From the NCBI RefSeq assembly GCF_000956545.1, contig NZ_JYIT01000075.1:33759-97758 (forward strand): 64,000 nt of DNA, in the 5' to 3' direction. Positions within the stretch are counted from its first letter, which is position 1, and each line of letters begins with the position of its first letter. Below, piece after piece: positions 43,621-54,011 of this stretch. Below the pieces are notes generated by a model that saw only the letters and a list, made by a program, of their open reading frames with translations, made no database searches and was not told the DNA's origin. A program made the position numbers and the translations under genes. The DNA is from Microbacterium azadirachtae. GTDB taxonomy: Bacteria > Actinomycetota > Actinomycetes > Actinomycetales > Microbacteriaceae.

Positions 43621-44279
43621 GACCCGACCTTCTTCGGCGCCGCGGGCACGCGGGCGTCCGGCGGGCGCAGGTACAGCGGCTCGGATCCGGTCAGCGTGCG
43701 ACCGGCGGCCACCGCCCGACGCGCCACACGTGCGAGGGCGGCGCCGGAGATCTCGGTCACCTCGATGCGGCGCAGCGCCCCGAGCCGGCGGTCCACCTCG
43801 GCCTGCGGCACGAGCACCGTGTCGACGACGGCGTGCGGGATGCCGTCGACGTCGATGCCCTCGTAGACCGTCACGGCGGTCTCGCGGCGGCGCGCGTCGG
43901 TGAGGATCGCGAAGGGCTCGGCGGGGGCGTCCGACTCGATGACGGCGAGCGCGGCCGCGTGATGGCTGGGCACCGCGATCACGGGCACGCCGCGGCCGAG
44001 CGCGAAGGCGCGGGCCGCGGCGATCCCGATCCGCAGCCCTGTGAACGGCCCGGGTCCCATCCCCGCGGCGACGTGGGTGAGGGTCTCGGCGGCGGCCTCG
44101 TCGGTCGGCGCCGCGCCCGCGCCGGCGGACGGCGCCGCGGCGAGCACCTGCTCCAGCAGCGCGCCGATCGCCTCGGCATGCCCGAGGTGCCCGGTCTGGG
44201 AGACCTCGGCGACAGTGCGACCATCGCGGCCGGTCAGGCCGACGGCCGAGCCGAGGGAGGTGTCCACGCCGAGAATCAC
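43617..44279 (-). CDS. tsaB: tRNA threonylcarbamoyladenosine complex subunit TsaB
   Basis: The 220-residue protein begins VILGVDTSLGSAVGLTGRDG, the ASKHA start of TsaB, and has the conserved MGPGPFTGLRIGIAAARAFA block. TsaB dimerises with TsaD and is required for t6A synthesis. The GTG at 44279 lies exactly 6 nt after TACCCT (44286-44291), which fits a leaderless mRNA and removes the need for a Shine-Dalgarno. It starts the operon tsaB-rimI-tsaD-DUF4190-like gene-membrane protein, all linked by overlaps or very short gaps. Confidence 0.95.
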   Translation of the reverse strand: MILGVDTSLGSAVGLTGRDGRTVAEVSQTGHLGHAEAIGALLEQVLAAAPSAGAGAAPTDEAAAETLTHVAAGMGPGPFTGLRIGIAAARAFALGRGVPVIAVPSHHAAALAVIESDAPAEPFAILTDARRRETAVTVYEGIDVDGIPHAVVDTVLVPQAEVDRRLGALRRIEVTEISGAALARVARRAVAAGRTLTGSEPLYLRPPDARVPAAPKKVGS

Positions 44280-44346
44280 CCTTCCAGGGTAGTCCGTGCG
44301 TGCGCGACGGCCCGGTCGGCCTCGTCCGGAGGGCACCGCGGCTGGA

Positions 44347-45495
44347 TCAGCGCACGGGCACGACCGCCCGCTCCCAGCGGTCCCCGCCGCGGGTCTGCGC
44401 GAGGGCGGAGGCCTCGGCGGCGGCCGACGTCAGCGCCTCGAGATCGTAGTCGGCGTCCCGCGCGCCGACCCACCCGATGCTCGCCGACACGCGAAGAGGT
44501 GCGCGCGGCCCGGAGTCCTCGATCGTCGACACGCGGGCGAGGAGCGCCCTGAGATACCGCCGCACCTCGTCGTCGGAGCCGGGGAGCAGCGCCAGGGCGC
44601 GGCCGTCCGCCGCCCGCTCCACGTCGGCCACGACAGGGAGGGCATCGACCACGTGCTCATGGAACGCCTGCACGATGCTCGCGAACGCCGCCGGGCCGAC
44701 GGCCTCCTGGACGTCGGCCGGATCGTCCAGCCGGATGTCCAGGAGCGACCACGCCGGATCCTGGTGCTGCCGCGCACGCGCGAGGCGTCCCGCCAGGGCG
44801 GCGCGGTCGTCCTGACCGCCCCTGCCGCCGCCGCGCAGCAGAGCCTCGCCCCGGGCCAGCAGCACGATCGTGATCGCCGCGCACTGGCTGGTGAGCATGA
44901 TGCCGACCCCGTTGATGTCGCGGAGCATGCGCAGCTGATCGCCCGGGGCGGCCCCGACGCCGGCGATCCCGGCGGCGACCCCGAACACGGCGACCACGAC
45001 GAACGCCGAGGAGACCAGGGCGAGCGGCAGCACGACGTCGCGTGCGCTGACCCGCAGCCGGAACAGCTCCCACGCCGACATGCCGGCGAACACGGCCCCC
45101 GCGGAGAACACGATGCGGAAGACCACCGGATACGCGTCCGTGGTGGAGGCGACGGTGAGCAGCGCCGGCCCGATCACGATGTACGCGACCGCGGCGGGCC
45201 AGAACGCGCGGCGCCCGGCGTAGAAGCGGATTCCGAGCCACAGCAGCGGCTCGAAGCACACGATCAGCCCCGAGGAGAGCGCGCGCAGCGGCGCGCTGTC
45301 GAACTGGTTCGCCGCGACCCACACGTAGGTCGCGAGCATGGCGATGCCGAAGCCGACCGACCACGTGATCGTGGCCCGGCTCGGTCGCGGCATGAGCGCG
45401 AGCCCGAACACGAGCGCCGCGGACAGCGTGACGACCGCCACCAGCGTCGCCGAGGTGTTGACGGTGATCCCGATGGGAGCAGTGGCGATGTTCAT
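44347..45495 (-). CDS. Multi-pass membrane protein with degenerate GGDEF domain
   Basis: The 382-residue protein has seven or more hydrophobic segments (about residues 15-230: LVAVVTLSAALVFGLALM, ALSSGLIVCFEPLLWLGI and others) and a cytoplasmic domain whose end, LRVSASIGWVGARDADYD followed by LEALTSAAAEASALAQTR, is typical of the GGDEF family. The GGDEF signature is replaced (about RAADGRALALLPG), so it should not make c-di-GMP. It may bind nucleotide or sense a signal. Its ATG overlaps the histidine kinase stop (ATGA), so the two are coexpressed. Confidence 0.72.
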   Translation of the reverse strand: MNIATAPIGITVNTSATLVAVVTLSAALVFGLALMPRPSRATITWSVGFGIAMLATYVWVAANQFDSAPLRALSSGLIVCFEPLLWLGIRFYAGRRAFWPAAVAYIVIGPALLTVASTTDAYPVVFRIVFSAGAVFAGMSAWELFRLRVSARDVVLPLALVSSAFVVVAVFGVAAGIAGVGAAPGDQLRMLRDINGVGIMLTSQCAAITIVLLARGEALLRGGGRGGQDDRAALAGRLARARQHQDPAWSLLDIRLDDPADVQEAVGPAAFASIVQAFHEHVVDALPVVADVERAADGRALALLPGSDDEVRRYLRALLARVSTIEDSGPRAPLRVSASIGWVGARDADYDLEALTSAAAEASALAQTRGGDRWERAVVPVR

Positions 45496-47087
45496 GCGTC
45501 GTTCCTCTCTGGGCGCCGGGGCAGCCGCACGCGCATGCGCGTCCCCTCGCCGAGCCGGCTGTGCACGTCGACGGTGCCGCCGTGCGCCGTCACGATGTCG
45601 CGCACCGTGACCAGTCCGAGCCCCGTGCCCGGCACGCCTCCATGCGCGGCCTGCTCGCCGCGGAAGTAGGGCTCGAAGAGCCGCTCGACATCGGCGGGAG
45701 CCATGCCGGATCCCGTGTCGGCGACGACCAGCTCGGCCAGCGCATCGTCGGCGACGTCGAGCGAGACCACGATGGATCCTCCCGCGGCGGTGTACTTGAC
45801 GGCGTTGCTGAGGAGGTTGTCGATCACCTGACGCAGCCGGAACGCGTCCCCGTAGATGAGCAGCGCGGAGGCGCCCGTGACGTCGACGCGGATCCGGCCC
45901 GCGGTCGCCGTCGGCAGGAACGAGGACACCGAGGCCCGCACGAGGGCGTGCAGGTCGACGGGCTCCGACAGCACGCGGCGTGCGGGGCGGGAGGCGTCCA
46001 GGGCCGTCGTCACCAGATCCTGCATGCGCTCGGCCGCGCCGGCGACCACGGTGAGCTGGTCGGCGGCGCGCGCGGGCAGATCGTCGCGCTCCAGCAGCAG
46101 ATCCACGTGCCCCACGATCGCGGTGAGCGGGTTGCGCAGCTCGTGCGTGAGGATCGCGGACATCAGCCGCCGCTCCTCGGCCGCCGCGAGCGCGGCCGTC
46201 ACGTCGTCGATCCTGACGAGGTTCACGGCGCCCTGGTCGGCATCGCTCGCCATCGGCCGGGTGCTCACCTCGAGGGCCCGCCACACGCCGTCCGCGTCGT
46301 AGAGCCACACCCGCTCCCCGTCGAGCTGCTCACCGCGGCTCGCGCGGGCGAGCACGGTGCGGTGCACCGGGACGGGCTCTCCTTCGCGGTCGTCGTACTC
46401 GACCGCGGGCGCCGGCAGGGCGATGCCGTCGGCGTCCACGCCGTAGAGCCGGCGATACGCGTCGTTCATCTTCAGGATCACGCCGTCGTCGCCGAGCGCC
46501 ACGAGCGCGGTGTCGAGCGCGTCGATGATCTGGGTGACGCGGCGCTCATGCGTCTCCGCGCGCCGGGCGATCCTGTCGATCTGCTCGGACCGCCGCCGCA
46601 GGAGCCTGCTGGACGCGCGCGAACGCTTCACGCCGATCCGGATCGTGGTGCCCAGGAAGCCCAGCGCGAAGGCGGTGATGAGCACGCGCAGCACGACGTC
46701 GGAGAAGAGCCCCGTCTGGTTCGCGATCGTGAACAGGAAGGCGGTGATCAGCGCGATGCCGCCGAACACGGCGATCATCGAGTAGTACGTGGCGATCCAC
46801 GTGATCGGGATCACCCACAGGAACCCCAGCCGGATGTCGGGGGCCTGCGTGGTGAGGCCGATCGCGACGATGTCGACCATCGGCACCGCCAGGATCCCGG
46901 CAGGAGGGATCCGGTCCCAGGGCAGCACGAGCACGACGATCGTGGCGACGAGGGACAGCAGGAGTCCCGCGGTGAACAGGGGCGTGGCGAAGACGGTCGG
47001 TTTGAGGGCCGCGACGAGCACCGCGATCGCCACCGTGGTGCTGACGAAGATGAGCTGCCAGCGCCAGATCGACGCCCTGCGGGACAT
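45492..47087 (-). CDS. Membrane-bound PAS-containing histidine kinase
   Basis: A 531-residue sensor kinase: six transmembrane segments (about residues 10-165, e.g. WQLIFVSTTVAIAVLVAAL), a PAS-like domain (~200-300, ALDTALVALGDDGVILKMND), HisKA (~315-380) with the phospho-acceptor block AILTHELRNPLTAIV, and an ATPase domain with N box QVIDNLLSNAVKYTAAG, G1 VVADTGSGMAP and G2 GTGLGLVTVRDIV. I chose the ATG at 47087 for its AGAGGAT site; a longer frame to 47186 is weaker. An OmpR-type regulator gene lies at 48868-49734 on the same strand beyond a GH18-like gene, a possible partner. It is followed by the degenerate GGDEF gene. Confidence 0.92.
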   Translation of the reverse strand: MSRRASIWRWQLIFVSTTVAIAVLVAALKPTVFATPLFTAGLLLSLVATIVVLVLPWDRIPPAGILAVPMVDIVAIGLTTQAPDIRLGFLWVIPITWIATYYSMIAVFGGIALITAFLFTIANQTGLFSDVVLRVLITAFALGFLGTTIRIGVKRSRASSRLLRRRSEQIDRIARRAETHERRVTQIIDALDTALVALGDDGVILKMNDAYRRLYGVDADGIALPAPAVEYDDREGEPVPVHRTVLARASRGEQLDGERVWLYDADGVWRALEVSTRPMASDADQGAVNLVRIDDVTAALAAAEERRLMSAILTHELRNPLTAIVGHVDLLLERDDLPARAADQLTVVAGAAERMQDLVTTALDASRPARRVLSEPVDLHALVRASVSSFLPTATAGRIRVDVTGASALLIYGDAFRLRQVIDNLLSNAVKYTAAGGSIVVSLDVADDALAELVVADTGSGMAPADVERLFEPYFRGEQAAHGGVPGTGLGLVTVRDIVTAHGGTVDVHSRLGEGTRMRVRLPRRPERNDA

Positions 47088-47346
47088 GCCGATCCTCTCT
47101 CTTGCGCGGCGCCGCGCCGACGCCGGATGCGCCACGCGGACCGGGACCGGAACCCGGCCGCTCAACGCTTCCGCAAGGTTATCCAAAGAACGCCCGAAGG
47201 CGGTTCAACCGGGATATCGCGCCGCATAGCATCGCTCGAGACGGACCCCCCTCCGTCGCCGGATCCGCGGCCCGAACGCGGATCCGGCACACCTTTCACT
47301 CCCGTGCCGCATCGGATCCGTCACCACCCGCCGAAGGAGAATCGCG

Positions 47347-48525
47347 ATGACCGCTCCTTCCTCCACCCGCCCCGACCGGCCCCGCCGGGGCTGGACGGTG
47401 CTGACCGGCCTGCTCGTGGCGCTGACCGTCGCCATCGGGATCGTCGCGGTGCCGTGGTTCCTGCTGCAGGACACGCCCGGATCCTCCGCCGCGGCCGGGC
47501 CGCGCTGGTTCGGCGGCTACGTCGACGTCACCGCGGGAGGCGGGACGGCGGCTATGGCGAGCACGACCGCCGCGGACGCCGTCGTGCTCGCGTTCGTGGC
47601 GTCGGCGTCGCAGGATGCCTGCCTGCCGAGCTGGGGCGGCGCGTACTCCCTCGCGGAGGCGGGGCAGGCCCTGGATCTGGACGGCCGGATCTCACGGATG
47701 CGACAGCACGGTCGCCCCGTGGCCGTCTCGTTCGGCGGTGCCGGGAACATCGAGCTGGCCGGATCCTGCGGCTCGGTCGGCGCTCTCGCAGGCGCCTACG
47801 CGGCGGTGCTCGACCGCTACGCCGTGACGACCATGGACCTCGACCTCGGCACCCGCAGCCTCGACGATCCCGTGGCCGGTGAGCGCCGCGCGCAGGCGGT
47901 CGCACAGCTGCAGGCGAACCATCGCGCCCGGGGCGCCCGGCTCGCCGTGTGGCTCACGCTCCCCGCGGGGCACGGCGGGCTCAGCACGGACGGCCTGCGC
48001 AGCATCCGTCAGATGCTCCAGGCGGGGGTCGAGCTCTCCGGCGTCAATGCGCTCATCGGAGGCGACGACGCCTCGGCGCATGGAGCATCGACGGGCGCCG
48101 ACGCCGTCACGGCGCTCACGGCCGTGCACGACCAGCTCGGCCGCCTGTACGACGATCTGAACGTGTCGCTCCCCGCCGACGACGCCTGGACGATCATGGG
48201 CGCCACTCCGACGATCGGACGCACGGCGGAGCACGGGCCGGTGTTCGCGCTGGACGACGCGGCCACCGTGAACGCGTTCGCCCAGAAGCACGGTCTCGCC
48301 CGGCTGTCGATGTGGTCGGCCAACCGCGACCGTGCCTGCGCGGTCGGCGCTCCGGCCGCCGATGCCGCCGCGGGCTCGTGCAGCGGCATCCCGCAGCAGG
48401 ATGAGGCTTTCGCAGACGTGCTGGGACGCGGGTGGGGAAACGGCGCGGCGGACTCGGGGACCCCGAGTCCGCCCGTCTCCTCGGCGCCTCCGGCCCCGAC
48501 TCCCGTTCCGAGCCCGGACCCGTAA
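47347..48525 (+). CDS. Secreted GH18-like protein lacking the catalytic glutamate
   Basis: A 392-residue protein with a signal anchor (TVLTGLLVALTVAIGIVAVP) and a chitinase-D-like GH18 barrel: WFGGYVDVTAGGG, ADAVVLAFVASASQ, GRPVAVSFGGAGNIELA, AYAAVLDRYAVTTMDLDLGT, ARLAVWLTLPAGHGGL, and a Pro/Ser-rich C-terminal tail. GH18 enzymes have DxxDxDxE; here the catalytic Glu position reads Gly (MDLDLGTR). A good GAAGGAG precedes the ATG. It is divergent to the histidine kinase operon and opposite to the response regulator, suggesting that the two-component system acts here. Chitin or peptidoglycan binding without cleavage is possible. Confidence 0.72.
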   Translation: MTAPSSTRPDRPRRGWTVLTGLLVALTVAIGIVAVPWFLLQDTPGSSAAAGPRWFGGYVDVTAGGGTAAMASTTAADAVVLAFVASASQDACLPSWGGAYSLAEAGQALDLDGRISRMRQHGRPVAVSFGGAGNIELAGSCGSVGALAGAYAAVLDRYAVTTMDLDLGTRSLDDPVAGERRAQAVAQLQANHRARGARLAVWLTLPAGHGGLSTDGLRSIRQMLQAGVELSGVNALIGGDDASAHGASTGADAVTALTAVHDQLGRLYDDLNVSLPADDAWTIMGATPTIGRTAEHGPVFALDDAATVNAFAQKHGLARLSMWSANRDRACAVGAPAADAAAGSCSGIPQQDEAFADVLGRGWGNGAADSGTPSPPVSSAPPAPTPVPSPDP

Positions 48526-48867
48526 CCGGGATCGGAGCGGAGGCGCCTTCGGGAGGCGCCGCCCCGCCCCGGGACCCTGCCCGGAGGCGGTCGCCGGAAT
48601 CGACGGGACTCGATCCGGCCGTGGTCCCGGGAGCCGAAGGGGACCGGCTCCCGGGACCGCACAGGGGGCGCGTCTCGGGACGACGCCCCGGACGGGGGGC
48701 GCGGACGAGGGATCTGCGCCGCATGGGGAGGCGCGGGCGGGGGCCCGCGCCAGGACCGGCGATGCTCGGGATGTCGCCGACGGGGGTGCCGGACCTTCAC
48801 CCGGCACCCCTCCGAGCACCCGAGGGCACCGGAAGTCCGATCGGTGCTCGACGGTCAGCCTCGGCCG
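48526..48867. other. Very GC-rich intergenic region with three hairpins
   Basis: No reading frame with convincing coding features is seen in these 342 bp. Three perfect stems are present: GGCGCCT/AGGCGCC (48542-48548 and 48554-48560), GGTCCCGGGAGCC/GGCTCCCGGGACC (48623-48635 and 48646-48658, 13 bp), and GGGGTGCCGG/CCGGCACCCC (48783-48792 and 48801-48810). The outer two are probably terminators for the two convergent genes; the middle one is unexplained. Confidence 0.55.
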
Positions 48868-49734
48868 TCAGCCCTCGACGGCATCGTCGTGCGCGGTGAG
48901 ACGGTAGCCGACGCCCCGCACGGTCTCGATGTAGCGGGGCACGGCGGTGCTGTCGCCGATCTTGCGACGCAGGTTCGCCATGTGCGCCTCGATCGCGCGC
49001 TTGTCGGGATCGCCGACGTACGACGCGGATCCGAACGCCTCTCCGCGCAGCACCAGCGCGAGGTCGGACTTGCTGCGCACCCGCCGCTTGGACTCGAGCA
49101 GCGTGGCGAGCAGGTCGAACTCGGTGGGCGTCAGATCCACCTCCTGCTGCGCCACCAGCACGGTGTGCGTGTCGAGGTCGAGACTGATGTCGCGGTGCGC
49201 GTGCCATCGTCCGGCGGTGCCCGCCGGCGGATGGGCCGCGACGGAGGGATTGCGCGCGGCTGCGCCCTGGGCGACGCCGGAGGGGATGCGCGCCGCGGGC
49301 GCCGCGTCGCTCGCCTCGGGGGTCGCACCGGCGGTCGTGGCGGGCGACGGCTCCGGGTTGCGGGGACGGCGCAGCAGCGCCTCGATCCGCGCCCGGAGCT
49401 CACGCGGACGGAACGGCTTCACCAGATACTCGTCGGCGCCCGAGGTGAGACCGAGCACCACGTCGGACTCCTCGCCGAGGGCGGAGAGCATGATGATGAA
49501 CGTGCCGCTGACGGCCCGGATCCGTCGTGCGGCCTCGAACCCGTCGATGCCGGGCAGGTTGATGTCGAGCGTGGTGATGACCGGCCGGTTCGCGGCGACC
49601 GCGGCGACGCCCTCGAGCCCCGTGCCCGCCAGCACCGTGCGGAAGCCGGCGGAGCGGAAGACCTCGTCCAGCAAGGAGCGGACGTCCGGATCGTCCTCGA
49701 TGATCACGGCGGTCTTCGTGGCGTCTTCGGTCAT
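48868..49734 (-). CDS. OmpR/PhoB-type response regulator with long linker
   Basis: A 288-residue regulator: receiver domain (AVIIEDDPDVRSLLDEVF, TLDINLPGIDG with phospho-Asp, IIMLSA, DEYLVKPF with the conserved Lys), then an unusually long Ala/Pro-rich linker of about 60 residues (residues ~125-190), then the winged helix (VDLTPTEFDLLATLLESKRR, IEAHMANLRRKIGD, IETVRGVGYRL). ATG 49734 has AGGGAAG 5 nt upstream. Same strand as the histidine kinase at 45492-47087 but separated by the GH18-like gene, so pairing is plausible, not certain. Confidence 0.92.
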   Translation of the reverse strand: MTEDATKTAVIIEDDPDVRSLLDEVFRSAGFRTVLAGTGLEGVAAVAANRPVITTLDINLPGIDGFEAARRIRAVSGTFIIMLSALGEESDVVLGLTSGADEYLVKPFRPRELRARIEALLRRPRNPEPSPATTAGATPEASDAAPAARIPSGVAQGAAARNPSVAAHPPAGTAGRWHAHRDISLDLDTHTVLVAQQEVDLTPTEFDLLATLLESKRRVRSKSDLALVLRGEAFGSASYVGDPDKRAIEAHMANLRRKIGDSTAVPRYIETVRGVGYRLTAHDDAVEG

Positions 49735-49797
49735 GATCTTCCCTGCAGCTCCGGTCGTGAGCATCATATCGGCATGCCGGTGGCACGCCGATCTCGC

Positions 49798-50283
49798 TCA
49801 GCGGCCGGCGCGGGCGATCGTGACGATGCGGGGCGCGTCGGCGTCGAGGTCCTCCGCGGCGAGGTCGTCGGAGGTCGCCCCGATCGGGCGCTCCAGCTCG
49901 ATGTCCCACCAGCTGTCGGCGAGCTCCTCGGCCATGCCGCGTCCCCACTCCACCACCACCACGGATCCGGGCACGTCCACGTCGAGATCGTCGAGCTCCG
50001 CCGCGGATCCGAGCCGGTACGCGTCCATGTGCACGAGCGGCGCACCGCCGATGAGGGACGGATGCGTGCGCGCGATCACGAAGGTGGGACTCTGCACGGG
50101 GCCTCGCACGCCGAGCCCTGCGGCCAGCCCGCGGGTGAACGTGGTCTTGCCCGCGCCCAGGGGCCCGGTGAGGATCAGGACGTCGCCCGCGACGAGGTCG
50201 GATCCGATCCGTCGTCCGAGCTCCTCCATCGCCTCCGCCGTGCGGATCTCGTGCCGTCCGGCCAGCTCGTCCAGGGCGGTCAC
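49798..50283 (-). CDS. tsaE: tRNA t6A biosynthesis ATPase TsaE
   Basis: A 161-residue P-loop protein: LTGPLGAGKTTFTRGLAAGL (Walker A), VQSPTFVI, HMDAYRL and VVVVEWGRG (Walker B). TsaE is the ATPase that helps the TsaB-TsaD complex in each catalytic round. Its GTG start overlaps the alr stop (GTGA). The acpS-alr-tsaE order with these overlaps makes a coupled operon. All the core t6A proteins except TsaC are thus in this window. Confidence 0.95.
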   Translation of the reverse strand: MTALDELAGRHEIRTAEAMEELGRRIGSDLVAGDVLILTGPLGAGKTTFTRGLAAGLGVRGPVQSPTFVIARTHPSLIGGAPLVHMDAYRLGSAAELDDLDVDVPGSVVVVEWGRGMAEELADSWWDIELERPIGATSDDLAAEDLDADAPRIVTIARAGR

Positions 50284-51389
50284 GAGACGCTCCGGCGCGG
50301 CACGCGCGGCCCGATCCGCGTCACGATCTCGTAGTCGATGGTGTCGGCCGCGTCGGCCCAGTCCCTGGCCGAGGGCACCCCGAGCGTCGGGTCGCCGAAC
50401 AGCACGACCTCGTCGCCGACCGCGACCGGGTCATCGCCCACGTCGACGAGGAACTGATCCATCGCGATGCGCCCGGCGACCGAGTAGCGCCGGCCTCCGA
50501 TCTGCACCGGTCCGCGCCCCGACGCCTGGCGCGGCACGCCGTCCGCGTAGCCCAGCGGCACCAGCGCGAGCGTCGTCTCCGCCGCCGTGCGGTGCGTGTA
50601 GCCGTAGGAGACGCCGGTGCCCGCCGGCACCCGCCGCACGGCGGCCACCGCCGCGCGCAGGGTCATCGCGGGACGCAGGCCGAGATCGCTCGGCGAGCGG
50701 TCGTCGAAGGGGCTGACGCCGTACAGGCCGATGCCGATGCGCACCGCGTCGAGGCGGGTCTCCGGCAGATCGATCGCCGCAGCGGTGGCGGCGAGATGAC
50801 GAAGCTCCGGGCGGACCCCGTTCGCCTCGGCCTCGGCGCACGCGGCGTCGAAGGCCGCGAGGGCTGCGCGGTCGTCCTCGGGCGAGGTGTTGGAGACGTG
50901 GCTGAACAGGCCGACGATGCGGATCCGCCCGATGCGCTCCAGGCGCGCCGCCTCCGCGAGCAGCCGGCCGCGATCGGCCGGGGCGATGCCGTTGCGGCTC
51001 AGCCCCGTCTCGAACTTCAGGTGCACGCGGACCGGATCCGCGCCGCGTCCTGCCTCGGAGGCGGCGATCAGCTGCTCGAACGACGAGACGCCCAGCTCGA
51101 TGCCGGCCTCGGCGGCGTCGTCGAACCGGCGCCCCGGCGCGTGCAGCCAGGCCAGGACCGGGGCGTTCACGCCGTCGCGCCGCAGCTGCAGCCCTTCCTC
51201 CACCGTGGCGACCCCGAGCCGGGTCGCTCCGCCGGCGAGCGCGGCGACCGCGGCCGCCGCGGCGCCGTGCCCGTATGCGTTCGCCTTCACGATGCCGATC
51301 ACCTCGACGCCGGTGAGCCGGCGCAGGTGCCGGGTGTTGTCGCTGATCGCATCGAGGTCGATCGTCGCCTCGCGGAACGGCGCGGTCAT
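50280..51389 (-). CDS. alr: Alanine racemase
   Basis: A 369-residue PLP enzyme with EVIGIVKANAYGHG (PLP lysine), the TIM-barrel phosphate region (GIGLYGVSP), and the second-domain active Tyr in GVSYGYTHRT with RVPAG. It makes D-alanine for peptidoglycan. It overlaps acpS (ATGA) upstream and tsaE downstream, so the three are translationally coupled. Confidence 0.95.
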   Translation of the reverse strand: MTAPFREATIDLDAISDNTRHLRRLTGVEVIGIVKANAYGHGAAAAAVAALAGGATRLGVATVEEGLQLRRDGVNAPVLAWLHAPGRRFDDAAEAGIELGVSSFEQLIAASEAGRGADPVRVHLKFETGLSRNGIAPADRGRLLAEAARLERIGRIRIVGLFSHVSNTSPEDDRAALAAFDAACAEAEANGVRPELRHLAATAAAIDLPETRLDAVRIGIGLYGVSPFDDRSPSDLGLRPAMTLRAAVAAVRRVPAGTGVSYGYTHRTAAETTLALVPLGYADGVPRQASGRGPVQIGGRRYSVAGRIAMDQFLVDVGDDPVAVGDEVVLFGDPTLGVPSARDWADAADTIDYEIVTRIGPRVPRRSVS

Positions 51390-51778
51390 GCGCGCTCCTC
51401 CGCGACGACCCCCGCCGTCGTGGCTGCGGCCCCCTCGGCCACGACGTACGCGGCGGCCAGACCCGCGTCGTGGGTGAGCGAGAGGTGCAGCGTGGTGATG
51501 CCGCGCTCCGCGACCGCCTCAGCGGTGCTGCCGCTCAGCAGGAAGTAGGGCCGGCCGGAGGGTTCCGAGGCGATCTCGATCTCGGTCCAGTGCACTCCGT
51601 CGGATCCGCCGAGGGCCTTGATGAGCGCCTCCTTGGCGGCGTACCGCGCAGCCAAGGACGCCAGTCGGAGCGTCTGCTCCGACGGGGCGAACAGCCGCTG
51701 CATCAGCCGGGGCGTGCGGGCGACGGTCCGCTCGAACCGCGGGATGTCCACGAGGTCGATGCCGGTGCCGATGATCAC
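51386..51778 (-). CDS. acpS: Holo-[acyl-carrier-protein] synthase
   Basis: A 130-residue enzyme beginning MIIGTGIDLVDIPRFERTV, with metal Asp at GIDLVDI, and LASLAARYAAKEALIKALGG with the conserved AAKEA. It transfers phosphopantetheine from CoA to acyl carrier protein. The GTG at 51778 is 6 nt after TAGTCT (51785-51790): leaderless. It is the first gene of acpS-alr-tsaE. Confidence 0.95.
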   Translation of the reverse strand: MIIGTGIDLVDIPRFERTVARTPRLMQRLFAPSEQTLRLASLAARYAAKEALIKALGGSDGVHWTEIEIASEPSGRPYFLLSGSTAEAVAERGITTLHLSLTHDAGLAAAYVVAEGAAATTAGVVAEERA

Positions 51779-51866
51779 CGATTCAGACTACCGGGCGGGA
51801 TCCGCGCGTCCGGATCCCGCTCGGTGGCCACCTCGATGCGCGTGGACCTGCCGGGTGCGCCCCGGG

Positions 51867-53717
<1,851 letters not shown>

Positions 53718-53817
53718 GGTTTCAGGGTACGGCGGGAGTTTTGCGCAGGTTCCGAACGAAATCAGACGCCGGCCCTGTCCCAGCTCGCACCGAAGTTCGC
53801 GGGCCTACCCTGACGCA

Positions 53818-53868
53818 ATGGGGACCGAGAAGGTGCTCTGCGTCGACGGTTTGGGGCCGCACGCATGA
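53818..53868 (+). CDS. Leaderless 16-codon upstream ORF
   Basis: ATG 53818 lies exactly 6 nt after TACCCT (53806-53811). The reading frame encodes MGTEKVLCVDGLGPHA and ends in a TGA that overlaps the next ATG (ATGA at 53865-53868). Such short leaderless ORFs before small genes are known in actinobacteria and can couple or regulate translation of the next gene. It could instead only provide a translated leader. Confidence 0.45.
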   Translation: MGTEKVLCVDGLGPHA

Positions 53869-54011
53869 GCCGCAGGAATCGTCGTAGCGTCGACCGCGAA
53901 TACCGCACGCCCTGGCTGCTCAAGGAGATCTCCGGCGCACCCGTATGGGCGATGATCGCGTTCGGCGTCATCGTCACCGGGATTGCGACCTTCGCGTTAC
54001 TGCATCGCTAG
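53865..54011 (+). CDS. Small single-pass membrane protein
   Basis: A 48-residue protein: a basic N-terminus (MSRRNRRSVDREYR), TPWLLKEISG, and one transmembrane helix (VWAMIAFGVIVTGIATFALL). Third codon positions are almost all G or C, a good sign of coding. No clear ribosome-binding site precedes the ATG; translation probably relies on coupling to the 16-codon ORF. The 3' end overlaps the convergent AraC gene by 15 nt. Function unknown; it might be a membrane partner of some enzyme. Confidence 0.6.
   Translation: MSRRNRRSVDREYRTPWLLKEISGAPVWAMIAFGVIVTGIATFALLHR

Noticed and set aside
53718..53800. glmS ribozyme upstream of glmS
   Set aside because: The gene appears leaderless with only 6 nt between -10 and ATG; there is no room for the ribozyme.
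53818..54011. Suspected frameshift in the 48-residue protein
   Set aside because: On re-reading the bases, the frame from ATG 53865 to the TAG at 54009-54011 is continuous.
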